A stretch of 64,000 nt of DNA from Deltaproteobacteria bacterium UBA5205 (GCA_002412715.1 DHVP01000008.1:28190-92189), one strand, 5' to 3'; shown: positions 1 to 8,771, numbered from the stretch's first letter. Translations and numbers: made by a program. Notes: a model not told the origin generated them from the letters alone.

Positions 1-2
1 TT

Positions 3-581
3 CGGGCCCGGATGGCCCTCATGCTCCAGGACAGTTACATCTTCGCCGACACCATTGCCAAAAACGTGGGTTACGGGGCGCCCGACAGGCGGGAGATCTC
101 ATATGACGAGATCATGCCGGCGCTCGAGAAGGCCGGTCTGGCCGCTGAAGTCATGCGCATGCCCAAAGGCCCGGACACCCTTCTCGACCACATGGGCACC
201 AATATCTCCGGCGGGCAGCGCAGGCGTTTGTGCCTGAGCCGGGCGGTCGTCAAACAGCCGAAGCTTCTGCTGCTCGACGAGCCGCTGACCGGGGTGCCGC
301 CCATGGAAGTTGAAGCCATCATCGATGCCCTGACTCAGGAAAAACTGGACACCGCCCTTATCATAAGTACTCATCAGGGCGAAATTCTCAAGTCCATGGA
401 CCGCATCATCGTGCTCAACGTCCTGTCCGATGACGACGGATATACCACCACCGTGATCGAGGCCGCGGGCACCCACGATCACCTTCTGAAAACCAGTTCA
501 TTCTACCGGAAACATTTCGGGGATGGGGATTCGGCCCCCTCTCCGCCAGCGGGAGGCAAAGATGCCAGGCAAGAAGGGTGA
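3..581 (+). CDS. ABC transporter ATP-binding domain, C-terminal part (5' end outside window)
   Basis: The reading frame is open to the window edge, so only the C-terminal ~192 residues of an ABC ATPase are seen. Visible are a Q-loop-like stretch (LQDSYIFADTIAKN), the signature ISGGQ, Walker B (LLLLDEP) and the switch histidine in ISTHQ. The Q-loop form with an F-x-x-TI-x-x-N pattern is typical of exporters with a fused membrane domain, so the missing part is probably a transmembrane half. The 3' end overlaps the next gene by 20 bases, which places it in the same operon as a radical SAM maturase. By context it may export, and possibly process, a modified peptide. The Walker A motif cannot be seen. 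Confidence 0.85.
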   Translation, partial: RARMALMLQDSYIFADTIAKNVGYGAPDRREISYDEIMPALEKAGLAAEVMRMPKGPDTLLDHMGTNISGGQRRRLCLSRAVVKQPKLLLLDEPLTGVPPMEVEAIIDALTQEKLDTALIISTHQGEILKSMDRIIVLNVLSDDDGYTTTVIEAAGTHDHLLKTSSFYRKHFGDGDSAPSPPAGGKDARQEG

Positions 582-1707
582 ACACCGTTCGGTGCCGCCG
601 GACCGGTCTCAGGACAGCCTGCCCGGCAGGCACGTTGCCACTTTCTTCCTGTCTGTTACCAACCGGTGCAACCTGGCCTGCGATTACTGCAGCGCCGCCG
701 CGGGGCCCCACAATGGCGCAATGCTCGATCCGGACCGGGCACAGAACCTTGTCCGGCAATGGATACCGGGCGCGGTCGCCAGCCGGCTTACCCTGGTGTT
801 CACAGGCGGAGAGCCGCTGCTGTGGGGATACGACAATCTGGGGCGCATCTGTCGCGCTGCCAGGGAGGAAGCCTCGGCGGGCAGGAGAGACCTTGCCATC
901 GGCATCCAGTCCAATGGTCTTCTGGTCGACGAAGGCTTTATCGGCTTCTGTCGAAAATATGAGATCGAGCCCAGCTTCAGTCTCGACGGACCACCCCCCA
1001 TCAACGATATCCACCGCGGAGGGGGGCAGAGGGTGGTGGCTTCTCTGAAGATGCTCAAGGCCCGGCAGATCGACTTCGCCATCGTGAGCTGTCTCACCCA
1101 TGAGCTGGCGGCCCGGATAGGACCGGCGTTGGAATGGTTCCGGAAACAGGGCTTCCTTAAGGTCAGGATCAACTCCCTCGGCCAGCCTCCGCCGGAGCGT
1201 GCCGCCGTCTCCCAGCCTGACCCCCGGTCGCTCTTTTACGTTAAGAAGTCTATCTTCGATCACATGGAAAAGCACGGCGCCGCCGCGGTTCAGGAGAGGA
1301 ACGTGCTCCGCCAGGTGAAAAAATTCGACGCACTGTTTGGGGGACCCCCGGCGGCGATAGAACACTGCGAACTGCTGCAGTGCGGCGCCGGCCGCAACCT
1401 GGTTTGTCTGAACCCGGACGGATCCCTCAGCCCCTGCGTGGAGAAGAGCATGAGCGACGGGCCAGGCTGCGCACATTCCCCTGGGAAGCTCGCCGAGGCG
1501 CGGGAGAGCCTCCTGCGAAAGACGGGAACATGGGAAATCTGTCGAGACTGCCCGGCCGATATCATCTGCGATCACGGGTGCGCCGCGTATCACAGGATGG
1601 ACCATGGCGCGTTTGCCGGTGAGTGTCTCGCTAACCGTCTGTTCTGGAAGTACCTCGTGCTGAAGCGGGCCCCGATGCTGACTGTCTCAGAGGGGGGCAG
1701 ACCATGA
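562..1707 (+). CDS. Radical SAM/SPASM peptide maturase
   Basis: 381 residues. Cys36, Cys40 and Cys43 form the CxxxCxxC [4Fe-4S] motif (RCNLACDYC), followed by FTGGEPLL for SAM binding and SLDGP as in anSME-like enzymes. The C-terminal third is a SPASM domain: C-x5-CGAG, LNPDGSLSPC, then CRDCPADIICDHGC and a last Cys, enough to hold auxiliary iron-sulfur clusters. The start is set at 562 because GGGAGG lies five bases upstream; an earlier in-frame ATG at 523 has no such site and is deeper in the ABC gene. It overlaps the ABC gene by 20 bases and the next gene by ATGA. Family members modify residues of ribosomal peptides or activate enzymes; the substrate here is unknown. Confidence 0.9.
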   Translation: MPGKKGEHRSVPPDRSQDSLPGRHVATFFLSVTNRCNLACDYCSAAAGPHNGAMLDPDRAQNLVRQWIPGAVASRLTLVFTGGEPLLWGYDNLGRICRAAREEASAGRRDLAIGIQSNGLLVDEGFIGFCRKYEIEPSFSLDGPPPINDIHRGGGQRVVASLKMLKARQIDFAIVSCLTHELAARIGPALEWFRKQGFLKVRINSLGQPPPERAAVSQPDPRSLFYVKKSIFDHMEKHGAAAVQERNVLRQVKKFDALFGGPPAAIEHCELLQCGAGRNLVCLNPDGSLSPCVEKSMSDGPGCAHSPGKLAEARESLLRKTGTWEICRDCPADIICDHGCAAYHRMDHGAFAGECLANRLFWKYLVLKRAPMLTVSEGGRP

Positions 1708-2690
1708 ATCTTGAATACGGACGTACTCCTTTCCTGGTCCTGGCCCCCGGTGCGGGGCACAAGGCATTGTTTTACCACGTCCCGAGCAATCACCGCGGCG
1801 AGATCGAGCGGGACGCTGCGCTGTGGCTGGAGCGCCTTCAAGGTTGGTATACCCGGTCCGAACTGGCGGCCGGGCTTGGAGAATTCGGGTTTTCGGACCC
1901 GATGGCGACCCTCCGGACGCTTCTGGACCTGCGGCTTCTGGTCACGCGGGCCGGCGCCCGGGAGAAAGGATTCAAGGAAAAGATCGTGGTGGCAAGCTAC
2001 GGCATGGATATGATGCGTGACTGCTCCCTCGCCGGCCTTGCCGTGATCCGCGACGCCACAGTGGTCCTGGCCATTGACCCGCCTCCCCGGATAGACTTTC
2101 TGAGGGCAATCAACCCGAATGTCACATCCCTCGAGTTCCACTTCGACGAGGGCCTTCCCCGAACCGCAATGCTCGAACGCATAGCCCTCGACGTGGCCGA
2201 TACCAGTCAACGTGAGGAGCGGGTGGTATTCGCGCTATACGGGAATGCCCGGGTCGGCTGCCATCCCGTCAACGTGTTGCTCCGTCTGGCCGACGAACGC
2301 GGTCTGGGACTTCGGATACTCCCCGGAGTATCATCTTTCGATACCTGTTTTATCGACTTTGACTTCGACCCCTTTGAGGGATTCGCCTTTCTTCGCCCTG
2401 ATTCCGTAAAGGATGCATGCCCTTCCCTGCACACGATAATAGGGGGTATCGGTTATGATCTTGACGCCGCGGGCCGACGGGATATGTTATCGCGCATGGT
2501 GGAAGAGCTTTCGCCGAACTATCCGGGCATTCACTGTGTAAAAGTGATGATAGCCGCCCGCGGCAAGACTGTCTGTTTCGAAACCCCTCTTGCCCTTCTC
2601 CCGCGCTACGCGAAGAACATATATCCCGGCGGAACCAGCATCTATCTGCCGCCGACGACCGCGGCGGCCGTCACGGGGAAGGATCTATGA
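1704..2690 (+). CDS. Winged-helix-like domain plus tetrapyrrole-methylase-fold protein, borosin N-methyltransferase-like
   Basis: 328 residues. Residues ~35-82 look like a PqqD/RRE-type winged helix (LERLQGWYTRSELAAGLG, then a leucine-rich helix ending RLLV). From ~93 the chain follows the TP-methylase fold: IVVASYG, AIDP (123-126), R153, FALYGN (176-181), LPGVSS (206-211) and GGTSIYLPP (309-317). Compared from memory with the fungal borosin enzyme OphMA, the blocks FYGHPG, LPGVSAED, VGCVG and GGVSTFYIPP line up in order, with Tyr179 and Arg153 matching OphMA Tyr98 and Arg72. The OphMA tyrosines at 63, 66 and 76 seem replaced (Glu, Phe, Leu), so activity may differ. No core peptide is fused at the C-terminus. 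A peptide backbone N-methyltransferase role is inference; the fold call is firmer. Confidence 0.7.
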   Translation: MNLEYGRTPFLVLAPGAGHKALFYHVPSNHRGEIERDAALWLERLQGWYTRSELAAGLGEFGFSDPMATLRTLLDLRLLVTRAGAREKGFKEKIVVASYGMDMMRDCSLAGLAVIRDATVVLAIDPPPRIDFLRAINPNVTSLEFHFDEGLPRTAMLERIALDVADTSQREERVVFALYGNARVGCHPVNVLLRLADERGLGLRILPGVSSFDTCFIDFDFDPFEGFAFLRPDSVKDACPSLHTIIGGIGYDLDAAGRRDMLSRMVEELSPNYPGIHCVKVMIAARGKTVCFETPLALLPRYAKNIYPGGTSIYLPPTTAAAVTGKDL

Positions 2691-3955
2691 ACTGGTACCT
2701 CTCTCCGCGCTGGCACATCGAGAACGATTCTCCGCCGCTCCTCCTGGGGCCGGGCGATCAGCGCCTTGCGCTCACACCCCGGCAGTACGAGGCAATCCGC
2801 ACAGGGTACCTTGGCCTTTCGCCGCTCGCATCCTCAGCGGATTTTCCGGAGATCTTCACGTGGGCAAAGCAGCTTATCGTCTCTCGCGTGCTTGTTCCCG
2901 AATACCTGGCTACGGGTCTGTCCGAAGAAAGAGAAGCGGAAGATTTTTACATGGAGGTATTCGAATTACTGTGCCGCCGCCTTGCCTTGTCCGATATTCT
3001 GCCGGGCCTGTGCGCCGGAATATGTTCCTGGTCCGGTTCCGTTTTGAAGCAGCCGCTCGGAGCACCTCCGGATTACCTGCCGACGAGACCGGCGCTCTGC
3101 ATCGATCTGTTGGGCGGCGCACGAAGAAGCGTGCGCGTTGCGCTCGACTGCAGGGACCCGCTTTTCACCCCCTGGGAAAATATCACCCTCGCGCGGCAGA
3201 CTTTTGAGCGGCACCTGAAATACCGCACCGGTCTGTTTCACAGGATATGCGAACTGGTATTCCGGGACCCATCTGATTTCACAAACCCGAGGGTCAAATA
3301 TCTCCACCCGGCGATCGAGTATCTTGCCGGCGGCGAAGAGATCTCGGCGTACTGGAATCTGGGAAACGCCGGGAGCAGGCAGGAACTCTGGAGACGCAGT
3401 ATTGAGATAATCGAGGCAACGGGCGGGGATGCCGACCATCAGATGCGTTTCAAAGAGGTTTTTGGCGCGTTTTCCCAGCCGGAGTTGATCGGGCATACAT
3501 TCGACCCTCGCAAGCCTCCTGTTCTCAAAACGTATATAATGCTCGACGGACTGAATCGCGAGATCCTTCGCGAGATACTGGCGCTGGAGAATGTACTCTT
3601 ACCGGGCGCCCCGGTGCTTGAGGTCCTGCGGTGGCTCGAGGAGAACGGGCTCACGCCGGGCAGGAATCTGGGCATCGCCAGCCTCTATCATTCTCTGGAT
3701 GATAACGCGATATCGGGAATAAAAATTCATCTGAACCTGAGCGACGGATTCGAACGACGCTTCAGCATGGATACGATAGCCTCCGTCGTGAGCAGGAATA
3801 GCGATGCAATGCTGCGCCTTCCGAATCCGCTGACCGAAACCTTGATCCTTGAAGACGGCCGGTCGGTCGGATTATCTCCCAACACGATTTCGTTCATGCT
3901 CATCCCGAAGGCGAACCTCACCAAGATCACCCTCTATGCCGACTTCCTGGCCTGA
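2687..3955 (+). CDS. Unknown RiPP-cluster protein, possible ABBA-type prenyltransferase
   Basis: 422 residues, translationally coupled to the methylase by ATGA. I do not recognise the family with certainty. Residues ~20-72 again resemble a small winged-helix recognition domain. The rest contains four strand-like segments with alternating basic residues, VRVALD (149-154), KTYIML (281-286), IKIHLN (345-350) and KITLYAD (413-419). These recall the Lys/Arg/Tyr-bearing strands that bind diphosphate in ABBA/DMATS prenyltransferases; the text around NLGIASLYHSLDD before IKIHLN also fits. No signal peptide or membrane segment is seen. Alternatives are a YcaO-unrelated maturase or a scaffold. The gene ends 12 bases from the convergent cyclase gene. 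Confidence 0.4.
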   Translation: MNWYLSPRWHIENDSPPLLLGPGDQRLALTPRQYEAIRTGYLGLSPLASSADFPEIFTWAKQLIVSRVLVPEYLATGLSEEREAEDFYMEVFELLCRRLALSDILPGLCAGICSWSGSVLKQPLGAPPDYLPTRPALCIDLLGGARRSVRVALDCRDPLFTPWENITLARQTFERHLKYRTGLFHRICELVFRDPSDFTNPRVKYLHPAIEYLAGGEEISAYWNLGNAGSRQELWRRSIEIIEATGGDADHQMRFKEVFGAFSQPELIGHTFDPRKPPVLKTYIMLDGLNREILREILALENVLLPGAPVLEVLRWLEENGLTPGRNLGIASLYHSLDDNAISGIKIHLNLSDGFERRFSMDTIASVVSRNSDAMLRLPNPLTETLILEDGRSVGLSPNTISFMLIPKANLTKITLYADFLA

Positions 3956-3967
3956 TGTGAACAGGTA

Positions 3968-5806
3968 TCACGCCTCATCGCTGCCTTTTCCCGCGCCGGT
4001 GTCCCTCTGGCCGTCAACGGCAAAGATATTTACCTCGCTATGCCCCTTGATGCGGGCCGGTCCCAGCGATCTGGCCATAATCCTCTCCCGCACACACTCA
4101 TAGGCCGCATCGCTGATCAGGATTGTCTCATGAAATTCCTTGGTTTGGCCTTCCAGGCGGGAGGCTACATTGGTATTGTCGCCGATCGCCGTATAGTCCA
4201 TTTTTTTTGCAGACCCTATATTCCCTACGGTGACATCGCCAAAATGAATTCCGAACCCGACGCGGAGGTCCTCCATCCCGTACCTCAACCACTCCTGTCT
4301 CAAATAAGAGATCCTGTCCTTCATCTGCAATGCCGCGCTTACCGCGGCGAAGACCGGGTCGTCGAGCTTCAGGGGGGCGCCGAAGAACGCAAAGATGCCG
4401 TCCCCCGTAAGTTGGGATACGGTACCGCCGCACCTGACGATAATCTCGGTCATCTCCGCATGGTAGCGATTGAGAAAATGTACGACCTTTTGAGGGTCGT
4501 CTTTGTTACTTTCAGAGAAGGAGGTGAATCCCCGTATATCACTGAACAGCAGGGCCAGCTTTCTTTGCTCGCCCTCAGTAAGCTTTTCCATATCGGCATC
4601 CACAATCTGATCTATGATATTGTCCGGCACATAGCAGGCGAAACGTTTTCTTATCTTTGCCCTCTTGTGTTCCTCGGTGTAGTAGTGAAAGATCGTCGTT
4701 GCGGCAAAGGAGAGTATGACGGCAGACAATAACGGCACAAAACGGATAACGTAAAGATGATTGAACGCAAAAATGGATGCCGCGAAGAGAACGCCCGCTT
4801 CTGCAAGGCACAGGAGGGCGGCAGGAAAAGGCCGCCGCCTGTAACACAGAAAGACCGTCAGGACGGTAATACCGATAATGTAAAAGGCCCCCGATACGAC
4901 ACCGGGTTCTCGGAAAATGCTTCCCGACAGCAGGGTTGCCAGCGTACCGGCCTGAATCGTTGCGCCATCCGTCATCCTGCCGCTGAGAAAGGACAGCGGC
5001 GTCGAATGCTTGTCTTCGAAGGACAGGGATGAGCCTATTATTACAATCTTGTTCTCAAATGCATTCCCGTGATCGTTGCCCGGCTTCTTGCTTGACTCAT
5101 ATACATCATCAAAGGAATAGACGGGGATATTTTGCAGCAGGGAGTAGTCGATAAGGATGGTCTTGCCGGGAGCGGCCACCTGCCGATCGGTAAAATTCCG
5201 TGCCAGCAGATACGGCATGGAATAATATCTCTTTCCCCCATCGTCAAAGTATAGCTGCTGCCTCCGTATGTGATCGTCCGAATCTTCCGTCAGGTGGAAC
5301 GCCGCAAGATTCGCCTCCCCGGCAGCCATAAGGTAGCCCTGGAGAGGAGCGTTTTCCCGTGAAGAAAAGCCGATGACAATATTGACGCCTTTCTTCCTGG
5401 CCTCCAGGAAAGACCGCATATAGACGCTCTCATAGCCCCCCTCAACTTTACCTTCAAGGGAGATGGAAGGGAGCTCGATATCGAGACCTATCGTCTTCGC
5501 CCCTTTCCCAACGAGATAGTCTATTACTTCGGAGATATGGGTATGATAAAAGATCAACGGCTGATTTATCTTTTTGTAGCTCTTCTCGTCGATGACGATC
5601 ACTGCAATCTTCTTTGCGGTATCGTTCCCGGGTTGTTTCTTGAACAGGAATCTAAAGTCGATTGACCGCAGCTCCAGTTCGTTCCAGGTACCTTTTCCGG
5701 GAATGATACTGAAGTCGGACAGGACAACAAGGAGGCTGACAAGCAGTGCTATGACCGCATAGGAGAAAAGATATTTTCGATAGTAGGGATTCAATAGGTC
5801 GGGCAA
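3968..5806 (-). CDS. CHASE2-domain adenylate/guanylate cyclase
   Basis: 612 residues. A membrane segment near residues 13-31 is followed by a large extracytoplasmic CHASE2 sensor (SIDFRFLFK, IDEKSY, GLDIELPS), then two to three transmembrane helices and a class III nucleotide cyclase domain (LLFSDIRGFTSFSE carrying one metal-binding Asp, GDGIFAFFGAP carrying the second, IGDNTNVASRLE). It should make cAMP or cGMP in the cytoplasm in response to a periplasmic signal. Its start overlaps the end of the FecR-like gene by 16 bases, so the two are co-expressed. CHASE2 proteins and FecR-like partners are often neighbours. Substrate specificity cannot be told by eye. Confidence 0.9.
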   Translation of the reverse strand: MPDLLNPYYRKYLFSYAVIALLVSLLVVLSDFSIIPGKGTWNELELRSIDFRFLFKKQPGNDTAKKIAVIVIDEKSYKKINQPLIFYHTHISEVIDYLVGKGAKTIGLDIELPSISLEGKVEGGYESVYMRSFLEARKKGVNIVIGFSSRENAPLQGYLMAAGEANLAAFHLTEDSDDHIRRQQLYFDDGGKRYYSMPYLLARNFTDRQVAAPGKTILIDYSLLQNIPVYSFDDVYESSKKPGNDHGNAFENKIVIIGSSLSFEDKHSTPLSFLSGRMTDGATIQAGTLATLLSGSIFREPGVVSGAFYIIGITVLTVFLCYRRRPFPAALLCLAEAGVLFAASIFAFNHLYVIRFVPLLSAVILSFAATTIFHYYTEEHKRAKIRKRFACYVPDNIIDQIVDADMEKLTEGEQRKLALLFSDIRGFTSFSESNKDDPQKVVHFLNRYHAEMTEIIVRCGGTVSQLTGDGIFAFFGAPLKLDDPVFAAVSAALQMKDRISYLRQEWLRYGMEDLRVGFGIHFGDVTVGNIGSAKKMDYTAIGDNTNVASRLEGQTKEFHETILISDAAYECVRERIMARSLGPARIKGHSEVNIFAVDGQRDTGAGKGSDEA

Positions 5807-6711
5807 TTCAAACTTCTGAGGTCGGTAAGTATTTTCCGCCTCTCAGCCAGGGACTTACTTTCTCCGTATTGCTTTTGAAGGATCGCATAGTGCGCCAGAG
5901 CGTCATCGTACAGCTGGTGCTCCTCCAGGAACAGAATAAAGTGAAGCCGGACCGCGGTATCCACGGAATTGGCCATGAGCTGCGTCCGATAGTCACTAAT
6001 CCCCTTCTTGATTTCCACCAATTCACTATCCGGAGGCAGGCTGAAGCAGCTGCGCTTTTGAGCGACAACATAACCATCTTTAAGCGACTCAATTACCCAT
6101 TCGTATTTGGTGCCGGGATTCAGAGGCGGCTCGCCGGACGGGAAAGGCAACTCGGCGCTTTGCGTTGTCCTCTGCCATACAGGTTCGTCTTCAGACAACG
6201 AATAAAATCTGACCCTGTACTTCTCTACGGCCTGGGCGGGGCTCCAGATAAATGTCGGCCTTTCCTCGATAGTCATTGTATTCGAAAGACCCCCCACCTC
6301 CATTTTGAGTTGTTTCAGCCCCCTTAACTTCAAGCTTCCTTTTTGCGCCGATACTATCTGCGGCACAGTGACTCTGTTTTTTTTATTTATCCGGGCAGCA
6401 GCAGGCTTACTGCCGTTTTTCTCAACAAGGAACTTTGCCGCTCCGGACCATTGCTCCTCCTGGCCCGACTCCAGGTAAGCAACAGTCAGGGAGGCACCGT
6501 TCATTGTCTCCACGGAATCTCCAGGATAAAGCAGGCATCCAAGATCGACAGCTTTTTTTGCTCCCCCGTGGCGCACGAGAACCTTGCCCTTCACACCCAT
6601 CACCATGGCGCTGTACCCAACTTCCCCGGCCGCGGCCATCAAAGGGACGATTAACAACGTCACAAGTAAAACAACACATCGCATCGAAAGTGTTGCCGCA
6701 TTATTCTTCAT
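5791..6711 (-). CDS. Secreted FecR-like domain protein
   Basis: 306 residues from the chosen start; GAGGAGT sits six bases upstream, while a longer frame to 6774 adds 21 residues without a site. Residues 8-28 form a signal peptide (hydrophobic run then AAAG). The next ~100 residues match the FecR-type domain: GVKGKVLVR, LYPGDSVET, a metal-free beta-rich segment. A fibronectin-like stretch with PTFIWSPA and PGTKYEWVIE follows, then a helical C-terminus with TPR-like character (DDALAHYAILQ). It ends inside the cyclase start and probably acts in the periplasm as ligand or partner of the CHASE2 sensor; that role is inference. Confidence 0.7.
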   Translation of the reverse strand: MKNNAATLSMRCVVLLVTLLIVPLMAAAGEVGYSAMVMGVKGKVLVRHGGAKKAVDLGCLLYPGDSVETMNGASLTVAYLESGQEEQWSGAAKFLVEKNGSKPAAARINKKNRVTVPQIVSAQKGSLKLRGLKQLKMEVGGLSNTMTIEERPTFIWSPAQAVEKYRVRFYSLSEDEPVWQRTTQSAELPFPSGEPPLNPGTKYEWVIESLKDGYVVAQKRSCFSLPPDSELVEIKKGISDYRTQLMANSVDTAVRLHFILFLEEHQLYDDALAHYAILQKQYGESKSLAERRKILTDLRSLNCPTY

Positions 6712-6865
6712 GGTACTACTCCTCATCAGTCGGTTTTCCGCTCCTGCGAGTCGTTCGGTGACAGCCCCGGGCATTTCGACGCTGCTCCTCTATTTCTATC
6801 CGAATTCTCACTCTTGTGCAAGGGGAAAACCGTCTATTGCCTGCCCGGGCAGTCATCCTTCCCGT

Positions 6866-6884
6866 CCCGGCAGCCTCCGCCGGG
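6866..6884 (-). terminator. Possible weak terminator hairpin after nhaA
   Basis: CCCGGC and GCCGGG form a six-pair stem with a seven-base loop just past the nhaA stop; a second palindrome, TGCCCGGGCA, lies at 6842-6851. Neither is followed by a clear T tract on the minus strand, so intrinsic termination is uncertain. Confidence 0.3.
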
Positions 6885-6885
6885 C

Positions 6886-8241
6886 TCAACGGGTAGGTGT
6901 CGATTTTCGGGCGCTGAGGTAGAGCCAGGCGAGGCCCAGGATTGCGGATATCAGGGATGCTATCATGACACCGATCCTGACTTCCTCGAATTGGGAGGGT
7001 CTGCCTGCAAAGGCCAATTGTCCGATAAACAGCGACATTGTGAAGCCGATTCCGCCGAGCCAGGCAGCGCCCATGACATGGCGCCAGCCGACACCGCCGG
7101 GAAGGGTCGAAAGACCGATTTTTACAGAAAGCCAGGCGAAGCTCGTGATACCGATAAACTTCCCCAAAACCAACCCCAGGATAACCCCCAGCGTTATGGG
7201 CTTGACGATAACCTCTCTGAAGGGCATGGCAAGGACATCAAGGAGTGCATTAGCCATAGCGAAAAGAGGGATAATACCGAAGGTGACCCAAGGGGAGAGG
7301 TTGTGTTCCATCCGCTGTTGGGGTGACTGAACGGCGCATGACGCCTTTTCAACATTCTCGGCAATGGCGCTCATGCTGGTAATGCCCCGGGGCAGGTCGT
7401 CTCTGCAATTGATGGTCTCCCTATGGAAGGCATCCCTCATATCATCGAGCCTTGCTTCAAACTGGTGCGGCGTGTAAATAGGGCGTGCCGGAACCGTGAA
7501 GGCCAGCAATACGCCGGCAAGCGTGGCGTGTATCCCTGATTTCAGGAGCGCCAACCAGAGAAGGATACCCAGGACCGCGTATGGCAGGGGATGGCGGATG
7601 CCGCCCCGGTTGAAGAGAATAAGCGCGCCTAAAAAGCTTCCCGCAATGCCCAAAAGGGGTACTACGATGGTCTGGGTGTAAAAAAGTGCGATGACCAGCA
7701 CGGCGCCGAGATCGTCCGCAATTGCGAGGGCGGTCAAAAAAATAATGAGATTCTTCGGAATGCGCCACGCCAGAAGAACAAGGATGCCTACGGAGAAAGC
7801 AATATCGGTGGCCATCGGAACCCCCCAGCCTGCCGAGGCCGGCCCGGAAGGATTTAAGAGAAAGTAGATGAGAGCCGGCGTGAGCATCCCGCCCAGTGCC
7901 CCTGCCACGGGAAGGGCGGCATTACGCAGTGAGGCCAGTTCCCCCACCATTATTTCGCGCTTCAATTCGAGGCCCACCAGCAGAAAGAAAAGGGTCATCA
8001 GGCCTTCGTTTACCCAAACATGGAGTGACATTTCAATATTATATGAGCCCGCACCGATACGGATGGGTATGTCCCATAAATGCCTGTATGGGTCACCCCA
8101 GGGCGAGCTGGCCACGATCAAGGTCAGCAGCGTCATGCACATGAGCACGATGCCGCCGGAGGTCGTTTGCTTGAGAAATCGCTCGAAGGGACTGAGGATC
8201 TTGCCAAAAAGAGGTTCAAGGGGATAATGATTCTCTGCCAC
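6886..8241 (-). CDS. nhaA: Na+/H+ antiporter NhaA
   Basis: 451 residues, at the upper end for the family, with about 12 hydrophobic segments. The hallmark ALAIADDLGAVLVIALFY holds the paired aspartates that bind Na+ and H+; GGMLTPALIYF, MATDIAFSVGIL and GIGFTMSLFIG are further family blocks. A hydrophilic loop of ~70 residues (QFEARLDDMRDAFH to SPQQRME) accounts for the extra length. Translation starts at GTG with GGGAG six bases upstream. The inner-membrane protein exchanges external protons for cytoplasmic sodium and controls pH and salt balance. The usp gene lies upstream on the same strand with an 83-base gap. Confidence 0.95.
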   Translation of the reverse strand: MAENHYPLEPLFGKILSPFERFLKQTTSGGIVLMCMTLLTLIVASSPWGDPYRHLWDIPIRIGAGSYNIEMSLHVWVNEGLMTLFFLLVGLELKREIMVGELASLRNAALPVAGALGGMLTPALIYFLLNPSGPASAGWGVPMATDIAFSVGILVLLAWRIPKNLIIFLTALAIADDLGAVLVIALFYTQTIVVPLLGIAGSFLGALILFNRGGIRHPLPYAVLGILLWLALLKSGIHATLAGVLLAFTVPARPIYTPHQFEARLDDMRDAFHRETINCRDDLPRGITSMSAIAENVEKASCAVQSPQQRMEHNLSPWVTFGIIPLFAMANALLDVLAMPFREVIVKPITLGVILGLVLGKFIGITSFAWLSVKIGLSTLPGGVGWRHVMGAAWLGGIGFTMSLFIGQLAFAGRPSQFEEVRIGVMIASLISAILGLAWLYLSARKSTPTR

Positions 8242-8324
8242 GCATACTCCCGGGGGAAATTATTTTCACCGCAAAGTATATCCCACATGGCAGGAACAAA
8301 GGGGAAGTAAATACTAACCTTTGT

Positions 8325-8771
8325 TCATTTTGTGAGCAGCACCGGGCATTTGGAACCCTTAAGGACGTTACGGGCAACGCCACCCATAAGGTATTTTGCA
8401 ATGCCCGTTCTGCCCAGAGATGCGATCACTATAAGATCGATCCCCTTCTCTTTCCCCTCCTTCAGGATCTCCTCGTACGGAACACCCTGACGGACATTCA
8501 TGACTACCTCTACCTCATTTGCCTCAGGAAAGCTATCGAGTTGTTTCTGCAAACTTTCCTCGGCCCACGCCGCCGTACCATCCTTAATCTGCCGCACCGC
8601 CTCGTCGGAAAGAGCAAGATCAAAAGCGCTGCTGTAAACATGCTCGTGGACAACATGGAGAAGGAAAACCTTCGACTTGTACTGCTTCGCTATATCCAGC
8701 GCCTGCGCTAATGCCCGGTCTGAATACTCCGAGAAATCCGTCGGTACAAGAATTTTGGTTGGCATGAGCAT
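8325..8771 (-). CDS. Universal stress protein (UspA family)
   Basis: 148 residues, one Usp domain. It begins KILVPTDFSE and ends with GRTGIAKYLMGG and GSKCPVLL, matching the G-x2-G-x9-G-S/T nucleotide-binding pattern of the ATP-binding Usp group. The start at 8771 is preceded by GGGGGTGATG; a second ATG two codons later is possible. A TATACT box lies at 8811-8816 on the minus strand without a clear -35. It may bind ATP and protect during starvation or stress. It stands before nhaA on the same strand. Confidence 0.92.
   Translation of the reverse strand: MLMPTKILVPTDFSEYSDRALAQALDIAKQYKSKVFLLHVVHEHVYSSAFDLALSDEAVRQIKDGTAAWAEESLQKQLDSFPEANEVEVVMNVRQGVPYEEILKEGKEKGIDLIVIASLGRTGIAKYLMGGVARNVLKGSKCPVLLTK

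Noticed and set aside
415..1605. 396-codon minus-strand frame opposite the radical SAM gene
   Set aside because: High-GC antisense shadow with no protein features; the plus-strand frame has clear SPASM motifs.
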